From assembly GCA_036023115.1 (NCBI GenBank), contig JAYKKT010000061.1:17149501-17213500 (forward strand): a DNA stretch of 64,000 bases, written 5' to 3'. The stretch is from Brasenia schreberi. Its lineage: Eukaryota > Streptophyta > Magnoliopsida > Nymphaeales > Cabombaceae. A model generated the notes under the pieces. The model searched no databases. It saw only the letters and a program-made list of their open reading frames with translations, and had not been told where the DNA came from. This document shows positions 1 through 11,775 of the stretch, in pieces. The position numbers and the translations under genes are program-made. Position 1 is the stretch's first letter. The number at the start of each line of letters is the position of its first letter.

Positions 1-295
1 ATGGATATTAAGATATTAGTTGGGTTAGATACTCAAAGGACCATACGTTGGGTCTTTATTATTAGTAGGGTGCCATTTCTTAGGGTTCTAAGAAATAAAC
101 ATACTTAGCTGATTCCACCATGACTTTCGAGTTTATAGTTATAGCTTCGGCAGGTAAAGAAGCAAAATGGCTAAGAAATTTGCTTAATGAGATTCTAATA
201 CGGCCAAAGCCAGTGACACCTATATTAATGAATTGTGATAGTTAAAATACATTATCAAATGCTTATTGTCAAACATATAGTGGAAAATCTATCTA
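1..295. other. AT-rich DNA, nothing recognised
   Basis: No ORF of note, no recognisable motif, and no similarity that I could see to other parts of the window. Confidence 0.5.
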
Positions 296-299
296 TCTA

Positions 300-374
<75 letters not shown>
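288..374. repeat. TCTA/TA compound microsatellite
   Basis: A short run of CTAT units passes into about 37 TA dinucleotides, followed by a decayed TA tail to about position 387. It is a simple-sequence repeat, likely polymorphic in length and prone to assembly error. Confidence 0.95.
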
Positions 375-386
<12 letters not shown>

Positions 387-387
387 T

Positions 388-2015
388 GTATCCTAAAAAT
401 TAATGTTTATCACCAAAAATAGCTCTACCCCAACATTCTTTTCAGGACGTAAAATTCGATCCGTGCCATCTATAAGATCAATTCCATCAGTTTTTTTTGA
501 AAGAGTATTCGTAATGCTCACGTAGGAAACTATTATATCTTTTCTTTGTTTCCATTATATACTTTACCGTCTTCGGTTCCGTTTGGGCTTGGGAGAAACA
601 ACTCCCTCATTTTCCTCATAGGATCCTCATTAGACCCTCATATGTTGAAAAAAAAAGTCTTCATAATGGCATTTTGTGAAATGGTTTTGTTATTAAAGTG
701 CCATTCATGAAATTAGGGGGGGCACCTGCTTTCACGAATGGTTGATTGAGAAATGAATCTTATGTGGCCACTTTTCATATATATATTCTTACAGGTGTAA
801 GTCCATACCAAGTTTAGAGCATAGAGAGACGCATGCAAACATCTTGCAATCATCTGCTCAAATATACCCTTTGTAGTACCTTAGCGTAAGCCCATATTAC
901 AGCATAAATAGACGCATGTAGACATGTGCATTGATTAGTACCTTGGCTCCTAACCGAGTGCCGGAACTTCAAAGTTGCATTCTTTGTTCTTGCAACCCTG
1001 TTTTAGTAGCGGGGCTTCACGTAAAATATTGCACAGGTATTCCATCAACTAACCGATTGCTTAACTAGACTTGCTCATCTGAACTTGCCAATATCATGTA
1101 TAGCCGAATATCTCCTTTCTTCCACAAGTAGATCAATCGTAGACCAATTAGCTGTTAACTAATTGGTCATATGTTGAAATCTTACGCTGGAGATTGTTGG
1201 AGGGGCTCCTTTGTTACTATAGGAGTAGGTAATATATTCTGTGTTTGTTCATATTGTATTCCATCTCATCGTATGATATTCTGATGCGATAGTGGAGTAT
1301 CAACCGTCGGAAATAGTTCCATGACCGTCTGACAAAGTTTTCAGAGGTTTATTGTGGCCGTTGTTTTAGTATTTTTCAGAGTCTATCTCTCGGAATTGTT
1401 TTTCGATATGTTCGGGTGGTTTGAACTGTCAGAAGGGTCACGACCATCTCCATGGTAACGGTTATGTCATTTCTATGTACATTTTGAAGGTCTATGTGTT
1501 TTATCATAAAAGTCGACACAATTGGGTGAGAGCAAGTAAATTATATTTCATTTTCTCGTCTGTCTTCATGCGTTCGCAAATTTTTACAGCGGGGACGCGA
1601 AGTTTCTGAAGAAGCAATTGAGAGAGAGAGAGAGGGAATCACATCTTCTTCATGCACGGGAAGCATATCATCTGGATCATAAGATGTTCATGCGCATTGT
1701 GGTGAATGCATACTGCTTAAGTGCACATTCATTTTCACATAAGTTTGATGTTAATATTCCTATACTGCTATATGGCAAGGATAGTCGAGAATCCACGACA
1801 CTTGTGCTTAGAGCTACAAGAAGTTCATGAAATTCATTTGCACCATAGCTTATATCGAAATTTTGGCGGTGTACGTAATTTGAATGCATGAGTTTTGTGC
1901 ATGTTTTCTGTGTGAGTAGATCTCTAGAGAACCGGTTCGATTAATTAAGTATCAAAGAACCAAGCAAGTGCAAGAATGAGCTTCACATTAGCCATGTAAA
2001 TGTTTTGTAAAACAA
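388..2015. other. Intergenic DNA, no gene recognised
   Basis: About 1.6 kb with only short chance ORFs in both strands. A short GA run lies at about 1619-1637. I see no conserved protein motif, LTR or SINE signature. Confidence 0.4.
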
Positions 2016-2030
2016 ACCGTGCCCTATTTC

Positions 2031-2140
2031 AAAAGGCACAATCGATTTCAATATGAACTTTTGTTTAGCCAATCTGCTATGGACCAAAGATCCATCGTTC
2101 AAGTTTTAGCGTTTAAAAGGCACAATCTGTTTCAATATGC
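2031..2140. repeat. Short direct repeat
   Basis: A stretch of about 25 bases (AAAAGGCACAATC, one or two variable bases, then TTTCAATATG) occurs at about 2031 and again at about 2115 in direct orientation. It may be part of the L1 fragment that follows. Confidence 0.55.
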
Positions 2141-2227
2141 GGTGGTTCAAAATTTGAAAACTTATTACTCTGATGATTCACCAGTCCGAGGAAAAGGTTT
2201 AAGAAAGCAAAAGAATGCTGCAAGATA

Positions 2228-2800
2228 AAATTGAAGAGATTCAAAAACTATCGGTTGGAGGAAGAACGTAGTGATCAGGTAGCTAAGCTATGGGCAGGTC
2301 ACTGGCTTTATGTTTAGAAGGTTTACTTGAATGAGAAAAAGAAATTTGGTTCTTTTACAAAAAGGATTAAATCAACGGACAAGTTAAAGTGGACAAGATT
2401 TAAGAACTATTGGTTGGAGGATGCGTTTTTCGGAACTGTTTGAAAAAATCGGATTTGTGTTAGTGCCGGCTTTATACTTAGAAGGTTTAAATGAATGGAA
2501 GAAGAGAAATTTGGTTCTTTTACGAAAGGATAAAATTATTAAAACATAGAGTTCAAGGGTTTAGTTTAAGCACCACAGGATCAGCTGATAATAAAAGAAC
2601 TTGCAAATTTTGAGAGCGAGTTAGATAACTTACTGAAACTAGAGGAAATAAGGTGGCATCAGAGGGGAAGCTGCAGCATGCAGACAGGAATAATAAGTTA
2701 TTTTATGAGAGAGCCTGGCATCGAAGAAAGAGTAATAGAATTCATTCTCTAAAATATGGAGAGGGTCGACTACTAGAGGATGAAGAGGATATCCTGAGAG
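2228..2800 (+). mobile_element. L1-type LINE fragment (linker between endonuclease and RT)
   Basis: Translation in shifting frames gives the block that in plant L1 elements lies between endonuclease and reverse transcriptase. First come segments resembling FKNYWLED at about 2237 and again at about 2400. Then follows EEIRWHQRGKLQHADRNNKL at about 2641-2700, which matches the family pattern E-x-x-W-x-Q-R-x-R-x-x-W-L-x-x-G-D-R-N-T-K-F-F, and then a basic segment with SNRIHSL. The last part is open for 66 codons from 2653. The fragment has no endonuclease or RT core and is a relic. An internal duplication of about 162 bp is described separately. The identification is from motif memory; a profile search would confirm it. 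Confidence 0.6.
2236..2560 (+). repeat. Tandem duplication of about 162 bp in the L1 relic
   Basis: Two adjacent diverged copies. The AACTAT(C/T)GGTTGGAGGA block recurs from about 2246 to about 2405. The GGCTTTAT...TTAGAAGGTTTA...AATTTGGTTCTTTTAC block recurs from about 2303 to about 2467. Confidence 0.7.
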
Positions 2801-2853
2801 GTACCTTATTAACTATTCCTATGTACATGTATGCACTCCCCAAGACATGTTGA

Positions 2854-3176
2854 GGTCTAGAAATATATCACCTTTTCTAAGGGTGGGAGTAGCTAATGTG
2901 AATACAAGCATAGATGATCATATACACACATGTAGGAAGAGGAGCATGCACAAAATTGAAATAATTTGTTATGCATGCGAAAATGTTATACGTGCTCAAT
3001 AAAATACACGAGACCAAGCTTTTTTTGGGTAGACACAATAGAAACGTTCATACATGATCGTACACACACGTTTGAGGATGATGTGTAACATTTTTATTAT
3101 GTTCGAGCTCGGCATTATGATTGGTTTGTACACAAGGTGCCTCTTTTTTGTCTATGTCTCTACACATGCAAACACA
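2854..3176. other. Intergenic DNA left of copia element 1
   Basis: No coding motif. It ends in the target site CATAT of the copia insertion. Confidence 0.5.
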
Positions 3177-3181
3177 CATAT

Positions 3182-3640
3182 TGTTATGTATAAGTACAAA
3201 GGTGGCCATTCTCGGCTTAGGTAACGGCCATCTAGTCCGTTACCTGAACGGATAGAGCCAAGGTGTAACGGATGAACGTTACTGGAATTTTCGATAACGT
3301 CTCCGAGATATGCTCCGGACGAGAAAAGCCACAGGTGGAGCATCCGGGATGAGGGGGAGCGGGCTGCCTATAAAAGGCAACCATTACAAGTCGAAATAAT
3401 ATATAGATCTCAAACAAGATACAGAGAGACTCATAGACCTGAAAACCCATCCCTGGAAAACCCTCTGTGGGAACCTCGCACCCAACCACACTCAATCTCT
3501 CTCAACTCCGCTGCATACAGAAAGTGGCCGGCAATGCTGAAGAATCAGTCTCAACGTCACAAAGCTGGAGACGCAGACCGAAGCTGTTCTCCGCTACAAA
3601 CACCGGAATCCGCCCGCCACCAGGAGAGGTCGTCCCTTTA
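3182..3640 (+). repeat. 5' LTR of copia element 1
   Basis: 459 bp. It starts TGTTATG and ends CCCTTTA where the sister LTR ends CCCTTCA, so the terminal CA has mutated to TA. A TATA-like CTATAAAAGG lies at about 3368. Compared with the 3' LTR it lacks about 10 bp of a small GGACTGGCCATCCAGTCC palindrome near 3225. Confidence 0.93.
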
Positions 3641-3641
3641 C

Positions 3642-3652
3642 TGGTATCAGGA
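3642..3652 (+). promoter_or_regulatory. tRNA primer-binding site of copia element 1
   Basis: TGGTATCAGGA starts one base after the 5' LTR. It matches the start of the usual TGGTATCAGAGC site for initiator-Met tRNA in plant copia elements. Confidence 0.85.
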
Positions 3653-4780
3653 CCTAAAAACCCTGCATAAAACAGAAAAAGAGCAAGTAAGCGAAGCTGA
3701 GAAAAAAAAAGGGAGAAAGAAAAAAAAACATAAAAGGGAAAAAGGGGAAGAAATCAAAGAGAGTAGAGGTGGTCGGCAGAGGCAAAGGAGACAGGCGGTC
3801 ATAATAGGCAGCCGACAGACCGGAGGCCTCAACAGACAACAGAAAGGCCAGAGGTCGGAAAAGAAAAGCCGGACGCCGTAGAAGAAAGGCGCGACCTCGA
3901 TAAGGCAACCGGGAACGCCAGGGATGCCGCCGTCGGTCGGATGCCGCTGAAGAAAGGCGCGGCCCCGATAAGGCAGCGGGACCGCCTCCCTCAACTGGTC
4001 GCCGGACCACCTCCCTCTCCCCTCTATTCTTCCTTCCTCTCTCCCTCTCTCCTCCCGCATTCTTTTTTTTTTCTCTGAAACCTGTAAACCCGAGTTTTGT
4101 ATTAAAAAAAAAATATTTGAAAATCGCGGTTTTGGAAAATCGTGGGTTGGAAAACCGCCTCGGGGAACAAATTAAAAAGTTCGTTTTGCCCCGACTGGTT
4201 TTTAGATATTACACTATTGCCATTTTACAAAATTACCGTTCTGTCTAGATATTTTCAGCTAAAAAGACTATTTTGCCCTTACTGAGCAAAAAGTTTGTTT
4301 TACCCTCTAACTGTTTGTGAAAATTACCAAATATTGGCTGGTACTTTATAGTTTTACCCTTCCCAGTTTGGATAATTTCATTTCTGTCAGTCAAAAGACA
4401 AATTTACCTCTATACTTTTTGAAAAATTACTGATTCACCTTGAGGGTTAAAATTACAATTTTAACCCTGATCAGTTGCAAATTTTATTGAAATACCAAAG
4501 AGTAATTTTACGAGTTTGTCCTCAGGTTTTTACAAAATTACAAAAAGGAGACAAATAGACAAAATTACTATTTTGACCATGGTATTATTTTAGGGGTACA
4601 GAGACAGAAACTCCTCGGGAAAAATTTCAAATTTCTCCCAAAAAGATCATGAAATTATTATTAGCTTATTTACTTGATATTATGCATCATACTAACATGA
4701 TCCCTGCTATGTATGTTTTTGTTTTTGTGTAGGTTTCTTTTTTAGACCGCTTAATTGTTACTTTTGCCAAACACATAAAA
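3653..4780 (+). other. Untranslated leader of copia element 1
   Basis: The first 400 bases are purine- and GC-rich, with a repeat of about 35 bp (GAAGAAAGGCGCG...CGATAAGGCA) at about 3880 and 3950. From about 4100 the leader is made of loosely repeated units alternating AAAATTAC and TTTTGCCCT-like blocks. The same arrangement occurs in copia element 2 at 45.2-45.8 kb. The long antisense ORFs over 3647-4060 follow from the base bias and are not genes. Confidence 0.7.
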
Positions 4781-5450
4781 ATGAGTTCTAGGATATGTGT
4801 ATCAGAATTAGCAAAGACTGAAAAAACTGAACGGTCTCAACTGGACGATCATGTTGACTTATATGGAGGATGACTTAATCAGGGTCTTTTAAGAATATGA
4901 GACTACAAAAGAGTTGTTTGACTCATTAACAGCTAAATATGATACAATTGCAAAACTGCATGTGTAGTTGTTACTACAAAAGTATAACTCCTTCAAAATG
5001 AAGAAAAGAGATAATGTAGTTGAGCATATAAATCACATGCTGGTAATGGCTAGAGACTTAGCCGTAGCAAAATTAGTCATCCCCAAACCAATACAGATAT
5101 CAACGATATTGAACAGTCTACTCCTGTCATGGAACATGGTCACCACTGCCTTGAGGTTAGGGCCTGAGATTAACCTTTCTGAGTTGTCCCTTAAACTAGC
5201 AATAGAGCAAGAACACACGCTAAAAAACAAGAAAGAAAAATTGTTAGTAGTTCAAGATGAGTTAGTGTCTAACTCTAAAACCAAATAGAAGAAAAAATCA
5301 AATAAAAGGTTTGGCAAGAATAACAAGAAAGGCGATCAAAATTTTAAGAAATCGCAAGAAGCCGCTTCTTGAATCAAGTGTTTCAACTGTGGAAAGATGG
5401 GACACTACAAAAGAGACTGCCACAACAAGAAAGGTGGAGAAAACAACCCA
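4781..5450 (+). pseudogene. gag: gag remnant of copia element 1 (UBN2-type, zinc knuckle)
   Basis: Nucleocapsid/capsid protein of a copia element, which packages the element RNA. The likely original start is ATG 4781, in a context shared with copia element 2. The capsid block is open from 4968 to 5288 (VEHINHMLVMARDLA, then the basic KNKKEKL). The zinc knuckle is intact as CFNCGKMGHYKRDC (Cys 5379, Cys 5388, His 5403, Cys 5418). Stops precede and follow the knuckle. Compared with element 2, about 125 bp is missing after about 4830, so the N-terminal capsid is incomplete. Confidence 0.85.
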
Positions 5451-5504
5451 TAATGCGGACAGTCAGAGAAGCAGGACATAATCTGCATAATTTTAGAATG
5501 CTTT

Positions 5505-6050
5505 TATTTAGACCGCCTAGTGACAAGTTGGTGGATAGATTTAGGAGCTACAAGACACATCTCGAAGACCAAGGAAGGAGCAATGGATCTAAAGAAATAT
5601 CTACCTGGAGAACATCGAGTTTATATGGGAAATAGTACTTTCTCAGATGTTCTGGGTATTGGGTCTTTCAGGATACATGTACAAGGCAAACCAATTGTTT
5701 TGACCGACGTATTAATTGTGCCATTAATAAGGCACAATCTAGTCTCAGTCCCTGCCTTAGTAAAGAAAGGTTTTGAAGTTAGGTTTATTCCTAATAAGGT
5801 GACTGTGGGTAAGCATGAGAGAATTCTGTTCTCTGAAGAATTTGATGTAGAACAAGGACTGTTCAAATTATGTGATAATGAAAATAGTGCATCTTCTCCT
5901 CATATTGAGAATGCCTTAACTATTGATGTGAATATGTGGCATAAACGCCTAGGACATATAAGTGTGGAAAAGTTGAAGAAATTATCCAACTTTGACTTAT
6001 TACTTGGATTTGAGGAAAATACTTTCAACAAGTGTAAAGCTTGTATATAA
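5505..6050 (+). pseudogene. pol: Protease and GAG-pre-integrase region of copia element 1
   Basis: It continues the gag frame. The aspartic protease motif reads WWIDLGATRHIS at about 5530; the family has D-S-G-A, so the active-site Ser is now Leu. The GAG-pre-integrase domain with the integrase HHCC zinc site follows at about 5936-6050 (WHKRLGHIS, then CKAC). A TAA stop cuts the frame at 6048-6050. Confidence 0.85.
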
Positions 6051-6917
6051 GGAAAAATGATAAGAAAAGTTTTTCCTAAGGAAACAACAAGGGCAACAAC
6101 CCTGTTGAAAGTTATTCACACAGATTTATGTGGACCTTTTAGAGTAAAGACACATCAGAGAAAGGGTTATTTTATAACCTTTATCGATGATTACTCTAGA
6201 TATATGTATTTATATCTTTTGACACATAAATATGAGGCACTTGATACTTTCAAAAAATATAAGTAAGAAGTGGAAAATCAATTAGGACATTCGATCAAAG
6301 TCTTAAGATCAGACAGAGGAGGTGAATATACCTCTACAAAATTCTTAGAATTTTGCAAAGACTTTGGTATTACTAAACAGAATACAATGCCCAAGACACC
6401 TCAGCAAAATGGTGTAGTTGAAAGATACAATAGAATGTTGCTGAATATGATAAGGTCAATGTTAATTGATGCCTCTCTTCCAAGGGTATTTTGGGGAGAA
6501 GCAGTAAATACAACTGTTTACATACTTAATAGAGTACCGTGTAAGGTTGTATTCACTACACCGTATGAGATATGGTTTGGAAGAAAACCCAACCTAGATC
6601 ATCTCAAGAGGTGGGGATCTGTTGCACATGTTAAGATCCTTGATCAGTCTAGAGATAAGCTAGACAGTAGATGTATATTTATTGGATATCTAAAAGGTTC
6701 AAAAGGATATTGGTTTTATCATAAGGACCATAGACTCATTGAAAGCAGAAATGTTGAATTCTTAGAAGATACTAAGAATGATATCTTGGAGTACGATGAG
6801 GAATGTGTTGATGATTTGGTAGACTTAGACCAATCATCTTTTGAGCTCATAGAAGATCTTGAAACTACCGATACTTTAAGTGGACATAAGAGGCCAAGAG
6901 CACTCCGTCTTACTTAA
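6051..6917 (+). pseudogene. pol: Integrase of copia element 1
   Basis: DDE-family integrase that would insert the cDNA. The catalytic triad is visible: Asp in IHTDLCGPF (about 6115), Asp in RSDRGGEYT (about 6310) and Glu in QQNGVVERYNR (about 6415). A TAG stop at 6264-6266 splits the core, and a TAA ends the frame at 6915-6917. Apart from the stops, residue conservation is high, so decay is mainly by nonsense mutation. Confidence 0.9.
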
Positions 6918-7083
6918 AGGATTATCACACTTAACTTGCAGAAGAAGTGTGTAATTTAGTAGATTTAGATGAGTTAACTGATAACATGACTTATCAGCAA
7001 GCAATGAACTCATCAGAAGCGACAAACTGAGAGAAAGCCATGGATGAGGAAATTGAGTCCATTGAGAAAAACAAGTTTGGGAA

Positions 7084-8043
7084 TTGACTGATTTGCCAAA
7101 AGGAAGAAAAGCTATAGGCCATAAATGGTTTTTGAAAAGGAAATACAAGGTTGATGGTATAATCAATAATTCTAAAGCGAGGTTGGTTGTAAAGGGTTTT
7201 TCGCAAAAAGAGGGAATATATTATGTTGAGACATATTCCCCAGTTGCAAAATTTGGATCAATAAGAATAATCCTGCCAATATCTGCATACTATGATTTAG
7301 ATTTACATCAGTTAGATGTAAAGACAACTTTTCTAAATGGGGATTTAGAAGAAATCATATACATGCAGCAGTCCGAAGGATTTGTGGTTGAAGGTCAAGA
7401 ATATAAAGTATATAGGTTGAAAAAATCCCTATATGGCCTGAAACAGTCACCTCGTCAATGGTATTTGACTTTTCAAAATGTCATTATAGAACTTGGGTTT
7501 GTGGCTAACAAACTTGATCACTGTGTATATGTTTGAAACAGTGGGAGCCACTTTGTCATCTTGTCATTGTACATAGATGACATATTGTTGATTGGAAATG
7601 ACAATGAGATGATTGTCAAAACCAAGTCATTGTTGAATTCCAAGTTCAAAATGAAGGATATGGGAGAAGCATCCTATATCTTGGGAATAGAGATCTCTCG
7701 AGGTAGAGAATCTAGACTCTTATGCCTGAGTCAGGAGAGATATATTGACTATATCCTCAAGAAGTTTAAAATTGGTGAATGCAAGTCTATAGATACACCT
7801 GTTGCAAAAGGGGTTAAATTGAGTAAGGTTGATTGTCCCGGTGAAGGAGACGATAAGCCTAATGTTCCTTACGCACAAGCTATTGGCAGTTTGATGTATG
7901 CTATGTTGTGTACAATACCTGATATCAGCTTTGCTGTTAGTCTTGTAAGTAGATATCAAAGTAATCCTAGTTGGCAGCAGTGGGTAGCTGTGAAAAGGAT
8001 TCTAAGATATCTGAAAGGAATAAAAGACTTGAAACTGTGTTTT
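7084..8043 (+). pseudogene. pol: Reverse transcriptase of copia element 1
   Basis: RVT_2-type reverse transcriptase. Recognisable blocks are KARLVVKGFSQKEGIYYVET, LHQLDVKTTFLNGDLEE, SLYGLKQSPRQWY and the catalytic LYIDDILLIGND at about 7567, where copia elements usually have YVDD. A TGA at 7534-7536 interrupts the domain between the SLYGLKQ and YIDD blocks. The connecting segment (LSQERYIDYILKKF, VPYAQAIGSLMYAM) continues in frame. Confidence 0.92.
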
Positions 8044-8532
8044 CAAGCAGATGAACTGAAAGTGGTAGGATACTCAAATGCTGACTTTGCTGGAAGCAAA
8101 GATGACATCAAATCAACCTCGAGACAAATATTCTTCTTTGGAAGTGGTGTTGTTTCTTGGGCATGTAAGAAACAGGGTTGTGTAGCATTGCATACACAGG
8201 AAGCTGAGTATGTAGCTTGTTGTATGGCTACAATAAGTGTTGTCTGGATAAGCCGCTTCATACGAGATTTGAAGTTGAAAATAACAGATGAACCAGTAGT
8301 TATCTATTGTGATAACAATGCAACAATTACTCTTATTCAGAGTGGAGCGGATTGCTTGAAAAGCAAGCATATAATGGTAAAATACCACTATGTTCATGAC
8401 ATGGTTATGAGAAAGGAAATATCCATCTCATACATGCCAATAGAAGATATGTTAGCAAACCCCTTAATAAAAGGCATAACAGAGGATCTCTTCTCAAAAC
8501 ATGTTACTAACATGGGTTTGAGGTATGTTTGA
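8044..8532 (+). pseudogene. pol: RNase H of copia element 1
   Basis: C-terminal RNase H of Pol. Blocks such as GYSNADFAGSKDD, HTQEAEYVACC, IYCDNNATI and KSKHIMVKYHYVHD carry the expected acidic residues. The frame stays open from the YIDD segment (7561) to the natural end at 8532, so this is the best preserved part of the element. Confidence 0.92.
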
Positions 8533-8693
8533 TTGTTGTATGGGTAAATAACCATACAATGGACAAATTGTTGTGTAGGGAAATAACCACACAATAGGTT
8601 CTAAGTGCAATAGTAATCAGGAAACAACATAACTAGGAAAAACTCTGAAAAGTGGGAGGAAAACTAGTATGTCGATACACTTGGCTCGAATGG

Positions 8694-8705
8694 CCAAGTG
8701 AGAGA
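8694..8705 (+). promoter_or_regulatory. Polypurine tract of copia element 1
   Basis: CCAAGTGAGAGA abuts the TG of the 3' LTR at 8706. The same position in copia element 2 reads CATGTGGGAGA. This is where plus-strand priming would occur. Confidence 0.65.
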
Positions 8706-9174
8706 TGTTACAAATAAGTAAAAAGGTGGTCATTCTCGGCTCAAGTAACGGCTGGACTGGCCATCCAGTCCATTACCTGAACGGATAGAGCCAATGTGTA
8801 ATGGATGAACGTTACTAGGATTTTCGGTAACGTCTCCAAGATATGCTCCGAACGAGGAAAGCCACAGGTGGAGCATCCAGGATGAGGGGGAGCAGGCTGC
8901 CTATAAAAAGCAGCCATTACAGGTCGAAATAATATATAGATCTCAAACAAGATACAAAGAGACTCACAGACCTGAAAACTCATCCCTGGAAAACCCCTGT
9001 GTAGGAACCTTGTACCCAACCACACTCAATCTCTCTCAAATCCGCTGCGTACAGAAAGTGGTCGGCAAACGTTCAAGAATTAGTGCCAATGTCACAAAGG
9101 AGGAGACACAGACTGAAGTTGTTCTCCGCTAGGAACGCCAGAATCCGCCTGCCACCAAGAGAGTTGTCCCTTCA
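8706..9174 (+). repeat. 3' LTR of copia element 1
   Basis: 469 bp. It starts TGTTACA and ends CCCTTCA, followed by the target duplication CATAT. It has the TATA-like CTATAAAAAG at about 8900. It keeps the GGACTGGCCATCCAGTCC palindrome that the 5' LTR has partly lost. Confidence 0.93.
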
Positions 9175-9257
9175 CATATAAGAGGTACTAACTTAAATCA
9201 TTATTCATCAAACCGGTGATAGAGCAAATTTTCAAGATTAATGTGAGTGGGATGAAA

Positions 9258-9461
9258 ACTCCACTCATGTAAGGGATCAACCTTACATGGCAGGTCTCAA
9301 GCTCGGATGAAGGAGGAGGGTTGCGTTAGGCTTCTGACAACTAGCATAAAACTTTGTTGGACTTATGTACCATAGATTGTACAAATTATGATAGGGCCGT
9401 GTGAAAACAAAGAATCCACGTAGCTGACCCCATCAAGGATAGGAAAAGACTTAGTTAAAAA
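9258..9461 (+). mobile_element. Au SINE, copy 1
   Basis: A 204-bp SINE flanked by a 19-bp target duplication with one mismatch (TAATGTGAGTGGGATGAAA at 9239-9257; partner at 9462-9480). The 5' head (CTCATGTAAGGGATC, then AAGGAGGAGGGTTGCGTTAG) and the 3' tail (AAAGAATCCACGTAGCTGAC, CCCATC, GACTTAGTT) match what I remember of the plant Au SINE family. The 3' tail of about 45 nt is shared with the RTE LINEs in this window. Confidence 0.9.
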
Positions 9462-9480
9462 ATAATGTGTGTGGGATGAA

Positions 9481-11560
9481 ACCAAGCATGTAAAGCAGAC
9501 TTTGTTCGAATCATATGCACTGATGTCAAGTTTTCCAACAAAATTTATTGCAGCATAAACCCCACGAAGGGAAAAGAAAAAAAGTAGCTTAAATCTCCTC
9601 CTCCGTCCATAAATCCCCAACCTAAGGTTCAGCTTACTTAAGAGGAACAAAAGGAAAAGGTCTCTCGGTTGGTGAAAAAGAACCGAGAGAAAAGGATAAC
9701 ATTAATGACAGCCACCTATGGAGCTCCGCTAGGACTAGCAACCCGCTAAAAAGCAGTACCAACGTCCCTAAACATGGTTTGGTATCTTTTGACCGGTTCG
9801 TTCATGACTCTCCTACTGTTTGCCTCGAACAAACCAATTTTTAACTGCAGATTCTTACCCTCTTACCACTTTCTTTTATTGAAAGAGAAGCTAAATTCCT
9901 CCACAATTCGCTTTACTGATAAGCAGAATGTTTACATTTACTGAAAGAAATTATTCATAGTTTTATGAAAAATTTATAGTGGTGGATCCAGTATCAGTTT
10001 TATGTTACTGTGGAGGTCTCATAGCAGTCAAGTTTCTAAAGAACCTGCTGCTGCTCTAAAAAAATATTCTCAATTCAATCGTGACAAAGTCCTACTAGAT
10101 GAATAGCTGCAGCTCATATTAGGTACAGCAGCAGCTTTGACTTCAGAGAAAAGCCTATATTTGTGCCTAGAGCCACTTGTTCGTTTGTGGGTTGTTGGCT
10201 CCTTCAGCAGTTTCAGCCGCTTCCACTTTTGGTCTACCCATATTCGTCAAAAGAAGAAAAGTTTACCTTCTAAATATTAAATAACCACAGCAAATCATGT
10301 GAAGTGTTGACGTTCACACTGAATTGCATTATAAAGGAGGGGTAAAGGCTCACATGGTTACATCCTTTTTCCTTTTATCCTTGAGACCAAAGTCGAACTC
10401 CTCCGGTGATCTTTGACTTAACATCATGATTTTATCTAGCTAAGTTCAACCCCGCACACCCTAATAAGTGCTGCTGGTTGATTCTTTATAGAATCTTTGT
10501 CTCTCTCTAGGTGTAGACAAAATGTCCTCTCAAAGCTACGAAGAAATTCAGAGGTTTCTTATGTGAATCTCCGCAAATGCCTGCATATGAATGCATTGAA
10601 CATGGTGCGGTGCTTATTCTACCTACCCTTAACAACTATGATAGGTATTGCACATCCATACAGATAATTTTGGACTTCAGCCACGAGACAGCAACCACTT
10701 CTTTGTTTTTGTCTCTACGAGGAGAGTTTTTGGGTCATTCATCAAGAAAATGTTGCCAACCAATAAGAAACATACGTGTCTGACCCCTGGAAAAGAAGAT
10801 AATAGCATAAAAAAAGAAGGGCTCAGTTTTTTAAAGACGAATCAGGTGATCGAGGATTTATTATAATAATTTCTATAAGCTCTTTCCGTATAAATTGGGA
10901 AAATCTACTACGGTGGTATTCCCATATTTGACCAAACTAAGAACATTTGGGATTTGAGTTGTATTTTGCAACCTTTATTTGTTGGATCCATGTTTCTTAT
11001 ATAAAGTCTTTCCTACATATCTTTTTAAAGCACCCATAAGGCAAGAATTTTGAGCCACTCATAACTAGCATTTGGTGTGCGAAAAGAAAACCGTTTACCA
11101 CCGTAAGGCATCATATTAATTTTAGGCACACTACAATACCTTTTATTTTTTTTATATATATTACCTATTTGGTTATGATTTTATTTACTTATTTTTCAGA
11201 GAGAGATGCTTGTGTATACTCGAGCAGAATATGCTCTGATGGCAAAACCTAGAAGAAATAACTTCACAGCAAAAGTAACCATGAATTAGGCTGTGCTTGC
11301 AATTATGCCACCTTTTCTTACGGACATGGCAGATTTATAAGTTGAAAGCGCCCAGATAGCTGAATTCAATTTAATCTTCATAACATATCATTTATTGAAC
11401 TAAAAATCAAGTATGGTATATTTATACGTGCATATATTTTTATAGAAAAAGCACTCAGTTTTATGTTTCCACAGTACCTACAGTGCATTGTGGTCAAGCT
11501 CACACAACCACTTCATACATATGTAGGGGGTCTTCTTACCAATGATACTTTTAGTGTAAA
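9481..11560. other. Intergenic DNA, no gene recognised
   Basis: About 2 kb with only short chance ORFs. A SINE-like stretch may lie at about 10330-10460, where GGTTACATCC is followed by CAAAGTCGAACTCCTCC, resembling a decayed pol III B box; I would not call it firmly. Confidence 0.35.
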
Positions 11561-11620
11561 CTCTCTCTCTTTATATATATATATATATATATAAGACACA
11601 CATATATAGATAGATAGATA
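11561..11620. repeat. Compound microsatellite CT/TA/GATA
   Basis: CTCTCTCTCT, then about 13 TA units, a short ACACACA stretch and TAGATAGATAGATA. Confidence 0.9.
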
Positions 11621-11775
11621 CAAAGAGTGGTATTAGAAAATGATCAAATCTACTTTATCATCTCATAAATTGTTCGATCTTTGAGATAAATTATTGAGGT
11701 GACAAAGCAGAAAATATTTAATAGTGTATTAAATGTAAAGTATGTGACTCTTACAAGGCGGACCGTAATAGAGTT

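Larger units (their letters stand above)
3182..9174 (+). mobile_element. Ty1/copia LTR retrotransposon, element 1 (full length, inactive)
   Basis: Two direct LTRs (3182-3640 and 8706-9174) enclose, in order, a primer-binding site, a long leader, gag with a zinc knuckle, protease, GAG-pre-integrase, integrase, reverse transcriptase and RNase H. That order (integrase before RT) defines Ty1/copia. The flanks carry a perfect 5-bp target duplication, CATAT at 3177-3181 and 9175-9179. Pol is riddled with in-frame stops (at about 5370, 5449, 6048, 6264, 6915 and 7534) and part of gag is missing, so it cannot move by itself. The two LTRs differ at many sites plus a block of about 10 bp, so the insertion is not recent. 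Confidence 0.95.

Noticed and set aside
3647..4060. Long minus-strand ORFs of 137 and 118 codons
   Set aside because: They lie antisense in the purine-rich copia leader; the proteins are low-complexity runs of Phe, Leu, Ser and Arg.
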